Assembly: GCA_013001685.1 (NCBI GenBank)
Contig: JABDMD010000027.1
Location: 1 to 37,697 of the forward strand
DNA from: Gammaproteobacteria bacterium
GTDB lineage: Bacteria > Pseudomonadota > Gammaproteobacteria > UBA4575
Direction of reading: 5' to 3'
DNA length: 37,697 nucleotides
Part shown: positions 16,572-24,772 of the stretch, piece by piece
Numbering within the stretch: the first letter of the stretch is position 1
Layout: every line of letters begins with the position of its first letter
Program-made: the position numbers and the translations under genes
Notes under the pieces: model-generated
What the model was told of the DNA's origin: nothing
The model's input: the letters and a program-made list of their open reading frames with translations, nothing else
Database searches by the model: none

Positions 16572-16889
16572 ATGCAAACTGATAGCGTTAAAAATATTTG
16601 CTCAGGGCTAATGTACAAAGCTAAAACTGAGCATTTTTTAGAGCATCCAGTAAAAGATATTGAGAAAGAAGCAAACAAATTTGTTGAGGATTTTGCCGAA
16701 GAAAATGGACTTAAGGCACATACATTATCGGCATATAGATGGTATTTTCAATCCGATGATCGTCTATTAGAAGATGGTTTTGTTGAGCTTACCTGTAAGA
16801 CTAATTTCTTAAAACATGAAGGTTCATGCATATTTAGCGTTGTAGATATTGAGGAAATAGATAAAGTTAAGCATTTACACGAAGCTTAA
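16572..16889 (+). CDS. Hypothetical protein, 105 aa
   Basis: A strong ribosome site (AGGAGG, 5 bases before the ATG) supports the start. The product is a soluble, mildly acidic protein with a helical N-terminal half (HFLEHPVKDIEKEANKFVEDF) and a beta-like second half (FVELTCKTNF, then GSCIFSVVDIEEI). Three cysteines are spread through it. No family was recognised. It converges with the DsrC-like gene, 18 bases apart. Confidence 0.7.
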   Translation: MQTDSVKNICSGLMYKAKTEHFLEHPVKDIEKEANKFVEDFAEENGLKAHTLSAYRWYFQSDDRLLEDGFVELTCKTNFLKHEGSCIFSVVDIEEIDKVKHLHEA

Positions 16890-16907
16890 ATTTAATTATT
16901 GTAGACT

Positions 16908-17243
16908 TTAAACTACACTGCCAAATCCTTTATCTGCAGCGCCAGCTGGAGGTTTAAGTCCTGCTAGTCTACAGCCCTGTGCAATTGGGCCGCCTGGAAA
17001 TAAGTTATAGATATGTTTCATTCCGCCTTTATGGTGAAATTTTTCGTCTAATGCATCATGAAGTTCGCGTACATTAATTTTTTTTAACTCATGACGTGAG
17101 TAATATTCTTGTAATGCATGTAGCACTTCTAAATGATCCTTAGAAAGCCTTAGTCCTTCAGATAAAGCCATATTTCGAGCATTTTCTTCAGTCCAGTCTT
17201 CTGGACTGAAGGAATTTTCTGCAATATCGGTTATAGGTTCCAC
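16908..17243 (-). CDS. DsrC/TusE-family sulfur-relay-like protein lacking the penultimate cysteine
   Basis: The 111-residue protein has the DsrC/TusE fold: FSPEDWTEENARNMALSEGLRLSKDHLEVLHALQEYY, then INVRELHDALDEKF and KHIYNLFPGGPIAQGCRLAGLKPPAGA. Cys91 in QGCRLAG corresponds to the inner C-terminal cysteine. The C-terminus ends DKGFGSVV instead of the usual ...GCV, so the penultimate cysteine used for persulfide transfer in DsrC and TusE is absent. Canonical thiol relay is therefore doubtful and a divergent or regulatory role is possible. No dsr or tus partner genes are nearby. Confidence 0.88.
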   Translation of the reverse strand: MEPITDIAENSFSPEDWTEENARNMALSEGLRLSKDHLEVLHALQEYYSRHELKKINVRELHDALDEKFHHKGGMKHIYNLFPGGPIAQGCRLAGLKPPAGAADKGFGSVV

Positions 17244-17312
17244 TGTATAACTCAGCTCTTTAATTAAAACAATTTGTAAAAATTAAATTTATAGGAAAAC
17301 TAGTGAATTGTA

Positions 17313-17326
17313 TTGATAATTATCAA
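17313..17326. promoter_or_regulatory. Perfect 14-base palindrome, possible operator
   Basis: TTGATAATTATCAA lies between the divergent DsrC-like and YbaK-like genes, about 70 bases before the former. The GATAAT/ATTATC half-sites resemble a Fur-type operator core, but in AT-rich DNA such palindromes also occur by chance. Confidence 0.25.
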
Positions 17327-17479
17327 ATAAATAGCATCAAATGTCTCTGTTAAATTTTATTTATAAGCATGCTCATAAAATTAAAAATAAGCTGAAATAT
17401 TTATACTTTAAAATGAGTTAAAGCGGTAGAATAGCAATACAAAGTCTAAACAGTTCTGATTTGAACTAAGGAGGTCACC

Positions 17480-17947
17480 ATGCCAGTAACCAGGTTGACT
17501 AATCTTCTGTCTGATGAGCATATAGACTATGTCACCATTCCTCATACAACTTCGTATACAGCCCAAGAAACTGCTGCATCTGCACATGTACGCGGAATTG
17601 AGTTTGCTAAAACAGTAATTGTTAAAATTGATGGTAAGTTAACGATGGCCGTTTTGCCGGCACAATATAAAATTCATTTGGGTCTTTTGAAGAAAGAAAC
17701 CGATGCAACACGTGTTGAACTTGCTTCTGAAGATGATTTTCGGGGGTTTTTCCCTGGATGTGAAACAGGCGCGATGCCGCCATTCGGGAATCTATATGGA
17801 ATGGATGTTTATGTGGAAGATAGCTTGTTAGATGATGAAGAAATTGCATTTAATGCAGGCTCGCATAATGAAATCATTAAACTTTCATATCATGATTATA
17901 TGAAATTGGTGAAACCTAAGATTGCGAGGTTTACAACGCTGCATTAA
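17480..17947 (+). CDS. YbaK/EbsC-family aminoacyl-tRNA deacylase
   Basis: The 155-residue protein has the YbaK/ProX editing-domain fold that hydrolyses mischarged tRNA or small aminoacyl esters. Visible signatures are HTTSYTAQETAASAHVRGIEFAKTVIVK near residue 22, TMAVLPAQYKIHL near 55, and the conserved GCETGAMPPFGNLYGMDVYVE around 93-113. A perfect ribosome site (AAGGAGGTCACC) precedes the ATG. It stands alone rather than fused to ProRS, so it would act in trans. The amino-acid specificity cannot be read here. Confidence 0.9.
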   Translation: MPVTRLTNLLSDEHIDYVTIPHTTSYTAQETAASAHVRGIEFAKTVIVKIDGKLTMAVLPAQYKIHLGLLKKETDATRVELASEDDFRGFFPGCETGAMPPFGNLYGMDVYVEDSLLDDEEIAFNAGSHNEIIKLSYHDYMKLVKPKIARFTTLH

Positions 17948-17968
17948 TTGTGTGTGTTTATGATGTTT

Positions 17969-18016
17969 CGCTTAAATAAGCGACCTTATATAAAGCATTG
18001 AACCTTTGCTTAGGTT
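17969..18016. terminator. Possible bidirectional terminator
   Basis: Between two convergent genes there are a perfect hairpin CGCTTA-AA-TAAGCG (17969-17982) and a second one AACCT-ttgctt-AGGTT (18001-18016), the latter followed by the T-rich AGATTTTGTTTTATTTT. The stems are short, so strength is uncertain. Confidence 0.35.
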
Positions 18017-18026
18017 AGATTTTGTT

Positions 18027-18557
18027 TTATTTTCTTGTAAAGATAAATTTACTTGAATACTTAACTTCACCACCCTCAAAATAAGCCCATTCCTGTTCGA
18101 AAGTATTTTCATCAAGAATGGTCATCTTCATGCCACCCATATGTCCCGTCTTTTTGCGATCTATGCCGGCACCATCTAAAAATCGAAAATCAAATGCTTT
18201 CCTATCGGTAATTTCTAAGTATAGTCTGGGTTGATTTCCTAGCATGCAGTAATGAGTCATTAATAGTCCATCATTGCCAGAGCCGTGATACATGGTGACC
18301 ATTTCTTGCGGCGTGTTAGCAAATATTCGTTCTTCTACGGCAGTCCCTCCAGAAACGGTTCGGTACACTAAATCTACTTTTTCTTCCTCGCCATCATGGT
18401 TGATATGTGTGCCAATCCATTCGCCTTCAAGTTCAATAAAGTGTTTTAGAGCTTCAGGAGGAGGTTGTGTTTGGTATTTGGGTTCTTCTGCTAAGATGTT
18501 GCTAGAGAGCAATAAGCTAAATAAGAATGTCAAAATAAATAAGTAATTCTTTAACAT
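18027..18557 (-). CDS. Exported hypothetical protein, DUF1579-like
   Basis: The 176-residue protein starts with a signal peptide (MLKNYLFILTFLFSLLLSSNILA) and has a beta-rich mature domain: LEGEWIGTHINHDGEEEKVDLVYRTVSGG, EERIFANTPQEMVTMYH, DGLLMTHYCMLGNQPRLYLE and FEQEWAYFEGGEVKYSSKFIF. This layout resembles small lipocalin-like DUF1579 proteins. A periplasmic location is likely. No enzyme motif or partner gene is evident, so function stays open. Confidence 0.72.
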   Translation of the reverse strand: MLKNYLFILTFLFSLLLSSNILAEEPKYQTQPPPEALKHFIELEGEWIGTHINHDGEEEKVDLVYRTVSGGTAVEERIFANTPQEMVTMYHGSGNDGLLMTHYCMLGNQPRLYLEITDRKAFDFRFLDGAGIDRKKTGHMGGMKMTILDENTFEQEWAYFEGGEVKYSSKFIFTRK

Positions 18558-18597
18558 AAATACTCCTTCAAGCCTACGTTGATGTAGAAGGTATTAA

Positions 18598-18983
18598 TTA
18601 TAAAAGTGTTTGAGCAATTATCATGACGACTACCATTGCAATTACAAAACCAGCCTCTGCTGCAATAGCGTAAGTGCTTTTTTTGGAGAAAAGCTTCCTG
18701 CAATCATTAATATTAAAATGGTAACGGTGATAAGAATCATGGTCTTTAATGTGACACGAGCAGCAGTTACTCCAACAACCCAAGCTAATAAGAATGTAGT
18801 AATGACTTGAGTAAGCATCGCAGCAATAGGCATTCCAGTTGCTGCAGCTAGGTCTACTCCAACGCCTTCTGCCCACTTGGTGCCGAATAAATTGGCTGAA
18901 TACCATAACCAACCCAATATAAAGGCAGCTATTGCACCGACGATGACAGTAATCCAATTTACATTCGTAGTGAGCTCTTCCAG
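18598..18983 (-). pseudogene. DUF1761 membrane protein gene, frameshifted, CTG start
   Basis: On the minus strand a CTG at 18983 sits 6 bases after a perfect AGGAGG and opens a DUF1761-like protein: NVNWITVIVGAIAAFILGWL, WYSANLFGTKWAEGVGVDL and FLLAWVVGVTAARVTL. At a run of seven A (plus strand T 18678-18684) the frame breaks. The natural end, KKSTYAIAAEAGFVIAMVVV... to LL and TAA at 18598, continues in another frame and would be rejoined by one extra A. Without it the frame runs to 18642 with a non-family tail. DUF1761 proteins are small four-span membrane proteins of unknown role. The CTG may be a mutated ATG. Confidence 0.78.
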
Positions 18984-19238
18984 ATGAGACCTCCTATTTT
19001 TGTTATTAGAGTTGTTGTTTCGTATTGTGTTCTAAATTTAATGATCGTGGCTTCAGAAAATTTGATGTCTTTTATAAACAGAATAATATGAAATCTTTGG
19101 AAATTTTATGGGTCTTATTAATTTTAACTAATAAGATGCCTAAGAATTGGCATAGCTAAATTTTTCAAATATTTGCGGCATCCTCAGGAAAAAAGGTACA
19201 ATAAGTAAGGTATTTATATTTCCAGGCAGGTGGTTAAA

Positions 19239-19988
19239 ATGAAAAAACTTAATATTTCTTTGATTTCAACCCTTTTTGTTATTTCAAGTTGGGCAATGGC
19301 TGAAGAGGCTAAGCTTTTAGATACTTATTTAGTAGATCTGCCTAGTTCTAGTACTCCACAAAACACTATCCTCGGCCAGCCTGTTGATATAGTCATAGAT
19401 GAAAATGGTAAATCTCACGAGGTTGTACGCCCACAAGCTGTGCAATACCGTAGGGTAGAGACTGCAGACGGTTCTATAGTCTATGAGGAGGTTCCTATAC
19501 AGTCAGCCACACCAACATCTACCTCGGATTACCAAGTGATCACAGAAACTAAGATGAACTCAGGTGTAGTTGTCAACAACGGTGTAGAGGTTCAGAGCAA
19601 TCAAGATTTAGAGATTATCGAGCTTGAGCCAGAAGATGGAGAGTTTGCAGTAATCGAAGCACCTGAAAACCAAACTACCCAAACTGTTGCAACCACCAAC
19701 AGAACAGCAATTTCTGGTCATGCATTTTGTCAACAAAATCCTTATGCAAGAGAATGTACGCTGTCTAAATACTTAAGCTTGTGTAAGAAAGATCCTCAAT
19801 CTACCGATTGTAAGAGCCAATTGCAGAAGTTTGATAATTTCTGTGGGACTTTCCCCAATGCGTATAAGTGTAAAAAAGCTAAAATTGCTGCTACTTGTCA
19901 AAAAGATCCTTCGAACAGTCAATGCAAGACTTTTTCACAACGTTATTGTCAAAAATACCCGAAAGCTATTTTTTGTAAGTATAACTAG
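19239..19988 (+). CDS. Secreted protein with five tandem C-x3-P-x4-C repeats
   Basis: The 249-residue protein begins with a signal peptide (MKKLNISLISTLFVISSWAMA); I chose ATG 19239 over the GTG at 19230 because AGGTGG lies at the right distance. Residues about 22-160 are acidic and rich in Val, Glu and Thr, without cysteine. The C-terminal 86 residues hold ten cysteines as five identical units C-x3-P-x4-C: Cys164/173, 182/191, 202/211, 220/229 and 237/246, separated by 7-10 residues. This regular spacing suggests five small disulfide-closed loops in the periplasm or outside. No family was recognised. Gene neighbours give no functional hint. Confidence 0.8.
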   Translation: MKKLNISLISTLFVISSWAMAEEAKLLDTYLVDLPSSSTPQNTILGQPVDIVIDENGKSHEVVRPQAVQYRRVETADGSIVYEEVPIQSATPTSTSDYQVITETKMNSGVVVNNGVEVQSNQDLEIIELEPEDGEFAVIEAPENQTTQTVATTNRTAISGHAFCQQNPYARECTLSKYLSLCKKDPQSTDCKSQLQKFDNFCGTFPNAYKCKKAKIAATCQKDPSNSQCKTFSQRYCQKYPKAIFCKYN

Positions 19989-20151
19989 CATCAAGACACA
20001 GTAATACACACGTGCCTGAGGCAAAAGACTATTTGAATAGCGAGCCTCATTTAATCGGTTAAAATTGTCGTTTAGCCCAGGGAAGGGCTTAAATATCCCG
20101 CGTTATGAGGTAACTTAAAGCTTCTACCTATACTCAAAGGGAGTTTGAGTG

Positions 20152-20316
20152 ATGGCAAGCACTATACCGCTACCCACTGACGTCAGATCGAAATTAATGC
20201 GCAATTTTCTGAAGAGAATTGTTAATAACGATCTACGTGCCAAACAAATTTTTAGACTTTATTTCGATCGTAAAGAAATTTCTGAAGAGCAGTTTTACAA
20301 AGCTATTTCAAACTAA
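20152..20316 (+). CDS. Small hypothetical protein, 54 aa
   Basis: An ATG at 20152 is preceded by AAAGGGAG at about 8 bases. The product is basic and helical: MASTIPLPTDVRSKLMRNFL, then KRIVNNDLRAKQIFRLYFDR and KEISEEQFYKAISN. The composition looks like a genuine small soluble protein, possibly nucleic-acid binding, but no family was recognised. It lies alone in the 512-base stretch between the Cys-repeat gene and rapA, which otherwise shows only short hairpins. Confidence 0.55.
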   Translation: MASTIPLPTDVRSKLMRNFLKRIVNNDLRAKQIFRLYFDRKEISEEQFYKAISN

Positions 20317-20329
20317 GCTAAAACAGCTT
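20315..20329 (+). terminator. Weak hairpin at end of 54-aa ORF
   Basis: AAGCT and AGCTT pair around AAAAC, overlapping the stop codon of the 54-residue ORF and followed by TCTCAATTATTTG. The stem is only 5 base pairs, so termination is doubtful. Confidence 0.2.
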
Positions 20330-20500
20330 TCTCAATTATTTGCCTTATACCTTTTGGTACGTATTACTGTCTGCTAATACATTCTAAAATCATCTTTATC
20401 AAGCCTCTTTACATAATTTCGATTATAGATAGAGGTTGTTCTCTAACCTATTGGTTTGTTTTATCCTTTCATAGGATTATTCGTAAATATTAAGGCGTAA

Positions 20501-23404
20501 ATGGATATTCAGTTTGTTCCCGGTCAAAGATGGGTAAGTAATACGGAGTCGGAGCTCGGACTTGGTATTGTAGTTGATACTGCGAATCGACGTGTAACCG
20601 TTAGTTTTCCTGCAGTCGGTGAAAGAAGAACTTATGCGCTAAATAATGCTCCTCTCAGCCGTGTTCATTATACGGTTGGTGAAAAAATCAGTAATTCAGA
20701 TGGTGTGAGTTTCACCATTTCAGAGGTAATCGAGCAAGGGGGCTATTTAATTTATCAAGGTCTAGATGAGGAAGGGAATCAGCATAATCTAGAAGAAATT
20801 GATCTTGAGAGCTTTGTGCAATTCAGTCGCCCACAAGATCGCTTATTTGCAGGCCAAGTAGACAAAGTCAAAAATTTTTCCTTACGTGTAGAAACACTAC
20901 ATCATCAGCATCGTTTACAAAAGTCTCCAAGCTATGGTCTGCTCGGACCGCGTGTTCAGTTGTTACCGCATCAACTTTATATTGCTTCTCAAGTAGCAAA
21001 ACGATATGCACCTAGAGTATTGCTTGCAGATGAAGTAGGCCTTGGTAAAACCATTGAAGCTGGTTTGATATTGCATCAACAACTCATTACTGGCGCAGCA
21101 AGTCGAGTATTGATTGTGGTGCCAGATAGTTTGGTGCATCAATGGTTGGTAGAAATGTCACGTCGCTTTAATCTGCAATTTACAATATTAGATGAAGAAC
21201 GTTGCCAAGCGCTTGATGAGGCTGAGCCCGGCAATCCATTTGAAACTGCACAGTGTGTGTTATGTGCTTTATCGTTTTTGACAGAAAATAAAGAACGATT
21301 TATGCAATCATTATCTGTAGATTGGGATTTATTGATTGTAGATGAAGCGCATCATTTAACTTGGTCTGAGGATAATGTAAGTGATGCTTATCAATGTATT
21401 GAGGCATTAGCTAGAAATATTGCAGGCTTACTTCTATTAACAGCAACTCCTGAGCAACTTGGTGTTGATGGTCACTTTGCCAGATTACGCTTGTTAGATC
21501 CTGATCGATATTATGATTTGGACAAATATAGGCAAGAAGAAAAAAGCTATCAGCCAGTAAATAAGTTGGTGCAAAAGCTTCTTGCGGACGATGCCAGCGT
21601 ACAACTAAGGAAAGACTCTAGTTTATTGGACGAGATTTCAACCTTTTTAGGTGACGAGGTTACGGCAAGCTTTAAGGCTGCACTACAAGACCCTAATCAT
21701 TCGCCAAGAAAAGCAATTGATGATCTGATTCAAACTATTTTAGATCGTCATGGTACCGGGAGAGTGTTGTTTAGAAATACACGCGATGCAGTAGAAGGTT
21801 TCCCACAGCGTGAATTACATAAACATACTCTAGAGGCTTCACAAGATACATTAGATGTAATCAGTAGTGTTCACAGTTTAAATGATGACAAGTTAAAAGA
21901 TGATCTTGTCGCTGCATGCTTGCGTAGTGAAACTCAGCTTGGCGAAAACTGGTTGAAGTTAGATGCTCGAGTTGAGTGGTTAGCTAAGTGGTTACTGGAA
22001 AATCGTGATGAAAAAGTATTGGTGATTTGTGCACTGGCTGAGACAGCTAGTAAATTAGAGGATTATTTAAATCAACAGCACGCAATCCGATCCGCTGTAT
22101 TTCATGAGGGTCTGGATTTAATTGCCAGAGATCGTGCCGCTGCTTATTTCGCAGATGAAGAAGAAGGCGCACAAGTCCTTATTTGTTCTGAAATTGGTAG
22201 CGAAGGCAGAAACTTTCAATTTGCTCATCATTTGGTTTTGTTCGACCTACCATTGAATGCAGATTTGCTAGAGCAACGTATTGGTCGTTTGGATCGAATT
22301 GGGCAATTACATACGGTTCAAATTCATGTTCCTTATTACCAGGAGAGTGCTCAAGAAAAATTAATGCGTTGGTATGACGAGGGTTTAAATGCGTTTCGTC
22401 ATGTGTGCTCTATTGGGCAAGCGATTTATCTGCTCTACTCAGATCGTCTACAAGCATGCTTATTAACTCAACATGACGATGCAGATTTTGAGAACTTAGT
22501 TCAAGAGACTAAAAATAAAGCAGATGAAATGCACTTAGCCTTGCAGCAAGGCAGAGATCGATTATTAGAACTTAATTCATGTAACCCTAGTCAAGCTGCA
22601 GAAGTAGTAGAAGATATATTGAGCTCAACTAATCAATTAGAATTAGCAGACTATATGGAGCGGGTGTGTGATCAGTTTGGAGTGGATCAGCAATATCATA
22701 GTTTGCATAGTGTCGTACTACAGCCTGGTGATCATATGCATGAGCATAGTTTTCCTGGTTTGCCTGAAGATGGTTTGACAGCAACTTATGACCGTACTAA
22801 AGCATTAGTGCGTGAGGATATGCAATTCCATACTTGGGAACATCCTATGGTCACTGGAAGTATGGACATGATTCTTTCAGGCGAGTTTGGTAATGTGACT
22901 TTATGCACACTCAAATTGCAGACATTAAAACCTAGTACGGTCTTACTTGAGTGTATTTTTACTATTCAATGTGCAGCGCCAAAAATACTTAGATTGGATA
23001 ATTATTTTTCTAAAGCCATTATTCGTGTATTGATTGATCATAACCATAATGATTTAGGCAAAGTGTTAACTTCAGAACATATGGATCGTATGGCAGAACG
23101 AGTTAAGAAAAATGTAGCGCAAAGTATTATTAAACATACTCGCCAACAAATAACTGAGTTGATTGAGCATGCAAATGGTATAGCTGAGGCTGAGATGGCA
23201 GAAATTATAAAACAGGCAGCTGATACAATGAAAATTAAACAAGCTGCTGAATTAGAGCGATTGATTTCTTTGTCAAAAGTAAATCCTAATATCCGCCAAG
23301 AAGAAATCGAATATTTAGAATCAACTACAGCGCAAATTGAAGAGTTTATGCAGCATGCACAATTAAAACTTGATGCAATACGGGTTGCAGTTTCACGACG
23401 GTAA
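20501..23404 (+). CDS. rapA: RNA polymerase-associated protein RapA (Swi2/Snf2 ATPase)
   Basis: The 967-residue protein matches RapA in length and order; RapA is an ATPase that recycles RNA polymerase after termination. The N-terminal Tudor-like part reads FVPGQRWVSNTESELGLGIV. The helicase core has GLGKT (180-184) in LLADEVGLGKTIEAG, LIVVPDSLVHQWLVEM, DEAH (281-284) and TATPEQLG, and a second RecA-like domain with ICSEIGSEGRNFQFAHHLVLFDLPLN and QRIGRLDRIGQ. The long C-terminal region continues through to VAVSRR. It is followed 5 bases later by a small gene on the same strand. Confidence 0.97.
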   Translation: MDIQFVPGQRWVSNTESELGLGIVVDTANRRVTVSFPAVGERRTYALNNAPLSRVHYTVGEKISNSDGVSFTISEVIEQGGYLIYQGLDEEGNQHNLEEIDLESFVQFSRPQDRLFAGQVDKVKNFSLRVETLHHQHRLQKSPSYGLLGPRVQLLPHQLYIASQVAKRYAPRVLLADEVGLGKTIEAGLILHQQLITGAASRVLIVVPDSLVHQWLVEMSRRFNLQFTILDEERCQALDEAEPGNPFETAQCVLCALSFLTENKERFMQSLSVDWDLLIVDEAHHLTWSEDNVSDAYQCIEALARNIAGLLLLTATPEQLGVDGHFARLRLLDPDRYYDLDKYRQEEKSYQPVNKLVQKLLADDASVQLRKDSSLLDEISTFLGDEVTASFKAALQDPNHSPRKAIDDLIQTILDRHGTGRVLFRNTRDAVEGFPQRELHKHTLEASQDTLDVISSVHSLNDDKLKDDLVAACLRSETQLGENWLKLDARVEWLAKWLLENRDEKVLVICALAETASKLEDYLNQQHAIRSAVFHEGLDLIARDRAAAYFADEEEGAQVLICSEIGSEGRNFQFAHHLVLFDLPLNADLLEQRIGRLDRIGQLHTVQIHVPYYQESAQEKLMRWYDEGLNAFRHVCSIGQAIYLLYSDRLQACLLTQHDDADFENLVQETKNKADEMHLALQQGRDRLLELNSCNPSQAAEVVEDILSSTNQLELADYMERVCDQFGVDQQYHSLHSVVLQPGDHMHEHSFPGLPEDGLTATYDRTKALVREDMQFHTWEHPMVTGSMDMILSGEFGNVTLCTLKLQTLKPSTVLLECIFTIQCAAPKILRLDNYFSKAIIRVLIDHNHNDLGKVLTSEHMDRMAERVKKNVAQSIIKHTRQQITELIEHANGIAEAEMAEIIKQAADTMKIKQAAELERLISLSKVNPNIRQEEIEYLESTTAQIEEFMQHAQLKLDAIRVAVSRR

Positions 23405-23409
23405 TTATT

Positions 23410-23790
23410 ATGGCTGAGATTCATCTTTTAGAAGAACTTTGTAGTAAAACGCACGATATTTTGCAAGTAGCTACGCAAAACTTACCTATTCCTGCTAAAG
23501 AAAAAGCAAGAGATGTACGTAAAATAATCTCTGTTTTTACTTATAGCTTAATTAAAGAGCTGTCGAGAGACGTAGATGTTCATGAAGACGATATATATTT
23601 ACGTTATTTAATGGGCGGTGGTTTAAGTGCGGAGCAAGGAAGGAATATTGTTAATCGCACGCGCGATGAGTTTACTAAAAGAGAATTTGGTGAAAAATGC
23701 TTACAAGCAGGTAAGCAAGCAGTCAGTAAATGGTTGGCTGGAGATAGAAATATACAATCAGTTTTGAGAGATGTGCTGCATAATTCTTAA
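23410..23790 (+). CDS. Hypothetical protein, 126 aa, directly after rapA
   Basis: The ATG lies 5 bases after the rapA stop, so the two are almost certainly cotranscribed. The product is soluble and mostly helical: HLLEELCSKTHDILQVATQN, KEKARDVRKIISVFTYSLIKEL, then LRYLMGGGLSAEQGRNIVNR and a C-terminal KWLAGDRNIQSVLRDVLHNS. No family was recognised. Its position suggests a function connected with RapA or just shared expression. It overlaps the convergent CitE-like gene by 4 bases. Confidence 0.75.
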   Translation: MAEIHLLEELCSKTHDILQVATQNLPIPAKEKARDVRKIISVFTYSLIKELSRDVDVHEDDIYLRYLMGGGLSAEQGRNIVNRTRDEFTKREFGEKCLQAGKQAVSKWLAGDRNIQSVLRDVLHNS

Positions 23791-24659
23791 TGCAATTGTC
23801 TAATGGCTTCATCTAGTAATAAGGTTCTTCTTGCCCCCTCAACATGTAGACTTTCAATTAATTTTCCATCTACAACTACAACCCCTTCTCCACGTGCACT
23901 TGCTTTTTTATGTGCTTGAATTATTTTCTTTGACCAAGCAATTTCTTCGTTGGATGGAGAGAAAATTTTATTAGCTATTTCAATGGTTTTCGGGTGTATT
24001 AATGTATTACCATCAAAACCTAATTCTCGTCCTTGTCGGCACGAATAATTAAACCCATCGTCATCAGTTAAGTCCAAATGAACTCCATCTATAATCGCTA
24101 CATCTGCTGCACGTGCAGCCATAATACTTATACATAAACTGGTTAGAAATGGTATACGTTCACGTGTATGTAAAGCACCTAAATCTTTTGCAATATCAGA
24201 TGTGCCCATAACAATAGCGCGTATTTTAGCGCTAGCACTGGCAATTTCTTCCGCGTGTAACATACTTCTTGGTGTTTCCATCATGCATCAAATTGCTAGA
24301 TCATCTGGTGCTTGCGCCTCTGATAGCACAAGTTCTGCTTGGCGAACCGTGTCAGCGCTTTCAACTTTTGGCAGTAATACAGCACTTGCGCTGGTTTTTG
24401 CTGCTGCTATTAAGTCGTCATAACCCCAATGGCTGCTCAGTGGGTTTACACGAATAACTATTTGTTTATTGCCATAATTATTTTGAGCTAATACATTCAG
24501 GATATTTTCTCGTGCTTTATTTTTAGCAGAAGGAGAGACAGCATCCTCTAAATCTAGAATAAAGGCATCTGCAGATAAAGAAGTAGTTTTATCAAGCGCG
24601 CGAGTGTTGGATCCAGAAACATTTAAAACACTTCGTAATGCTATGAATGTTCTAGGCAT
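23787..24659 (-). pseudogene. CitE-like (HpcH/HpaI) CoA-ester lyase gene with in-frame TGA
   Basis: From ATG 24659 the frame reads a CitE/malyl-CoA lyase-type protein: RTFIALRSVLNVSGSNTRAL, DAFILDLEDAVSPSAKNKAR, VIRVNPLSSHWG, LLPKVESADTV. TGA at 24288-24290 then interrupts the same frame, which continues CMMETPRSMLHAEEIA, IVMGTSDIAKDLGA, DGVHLDLTDDDGF and GFDGNTLIHPKTIEIAN to the stop at 23787. In relatives the interrupted position is normally Trp (I-W-x-M-x-E-T-P), so TGG to TGA is the simplest lesion. The remaining 290 codons are well preserved, so the event is recent, a sequencing error, or read through. Metal and CoA-binding residues are otherwise present. Confidence 0.82.
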
Positions 24660-24772
24660 GGTAAATTTTAATAATTTACGACATATGAATGATATTTATT
24701 CATAAACTGAATTATAACAAATGCTAGCCTGCTCATTCATGTTAACGTATAAAAAATAAAACATACCCTTTT

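Noticed and set aside
18598-18957. A 119-codon Cys/Tyr-rich minus-strand ORF
   Set aside because: Its first part is an out-of-frame reading of the DUF1761 gene; only its C-terminal 30 or so codons (STYAIAAEAGF...) are the true end of that gene after the frameshift.
24288-24290. TGA in the CitE-like gene as selenocysteine or Trp recoding
   Set aside because: Other genes here end with TGA and encode Trp by TGG, the position is Trp rather than Cys in relatives, and no SECIS-like hairpin was evident just after the codon. A point mutation or sequence error is simpler.
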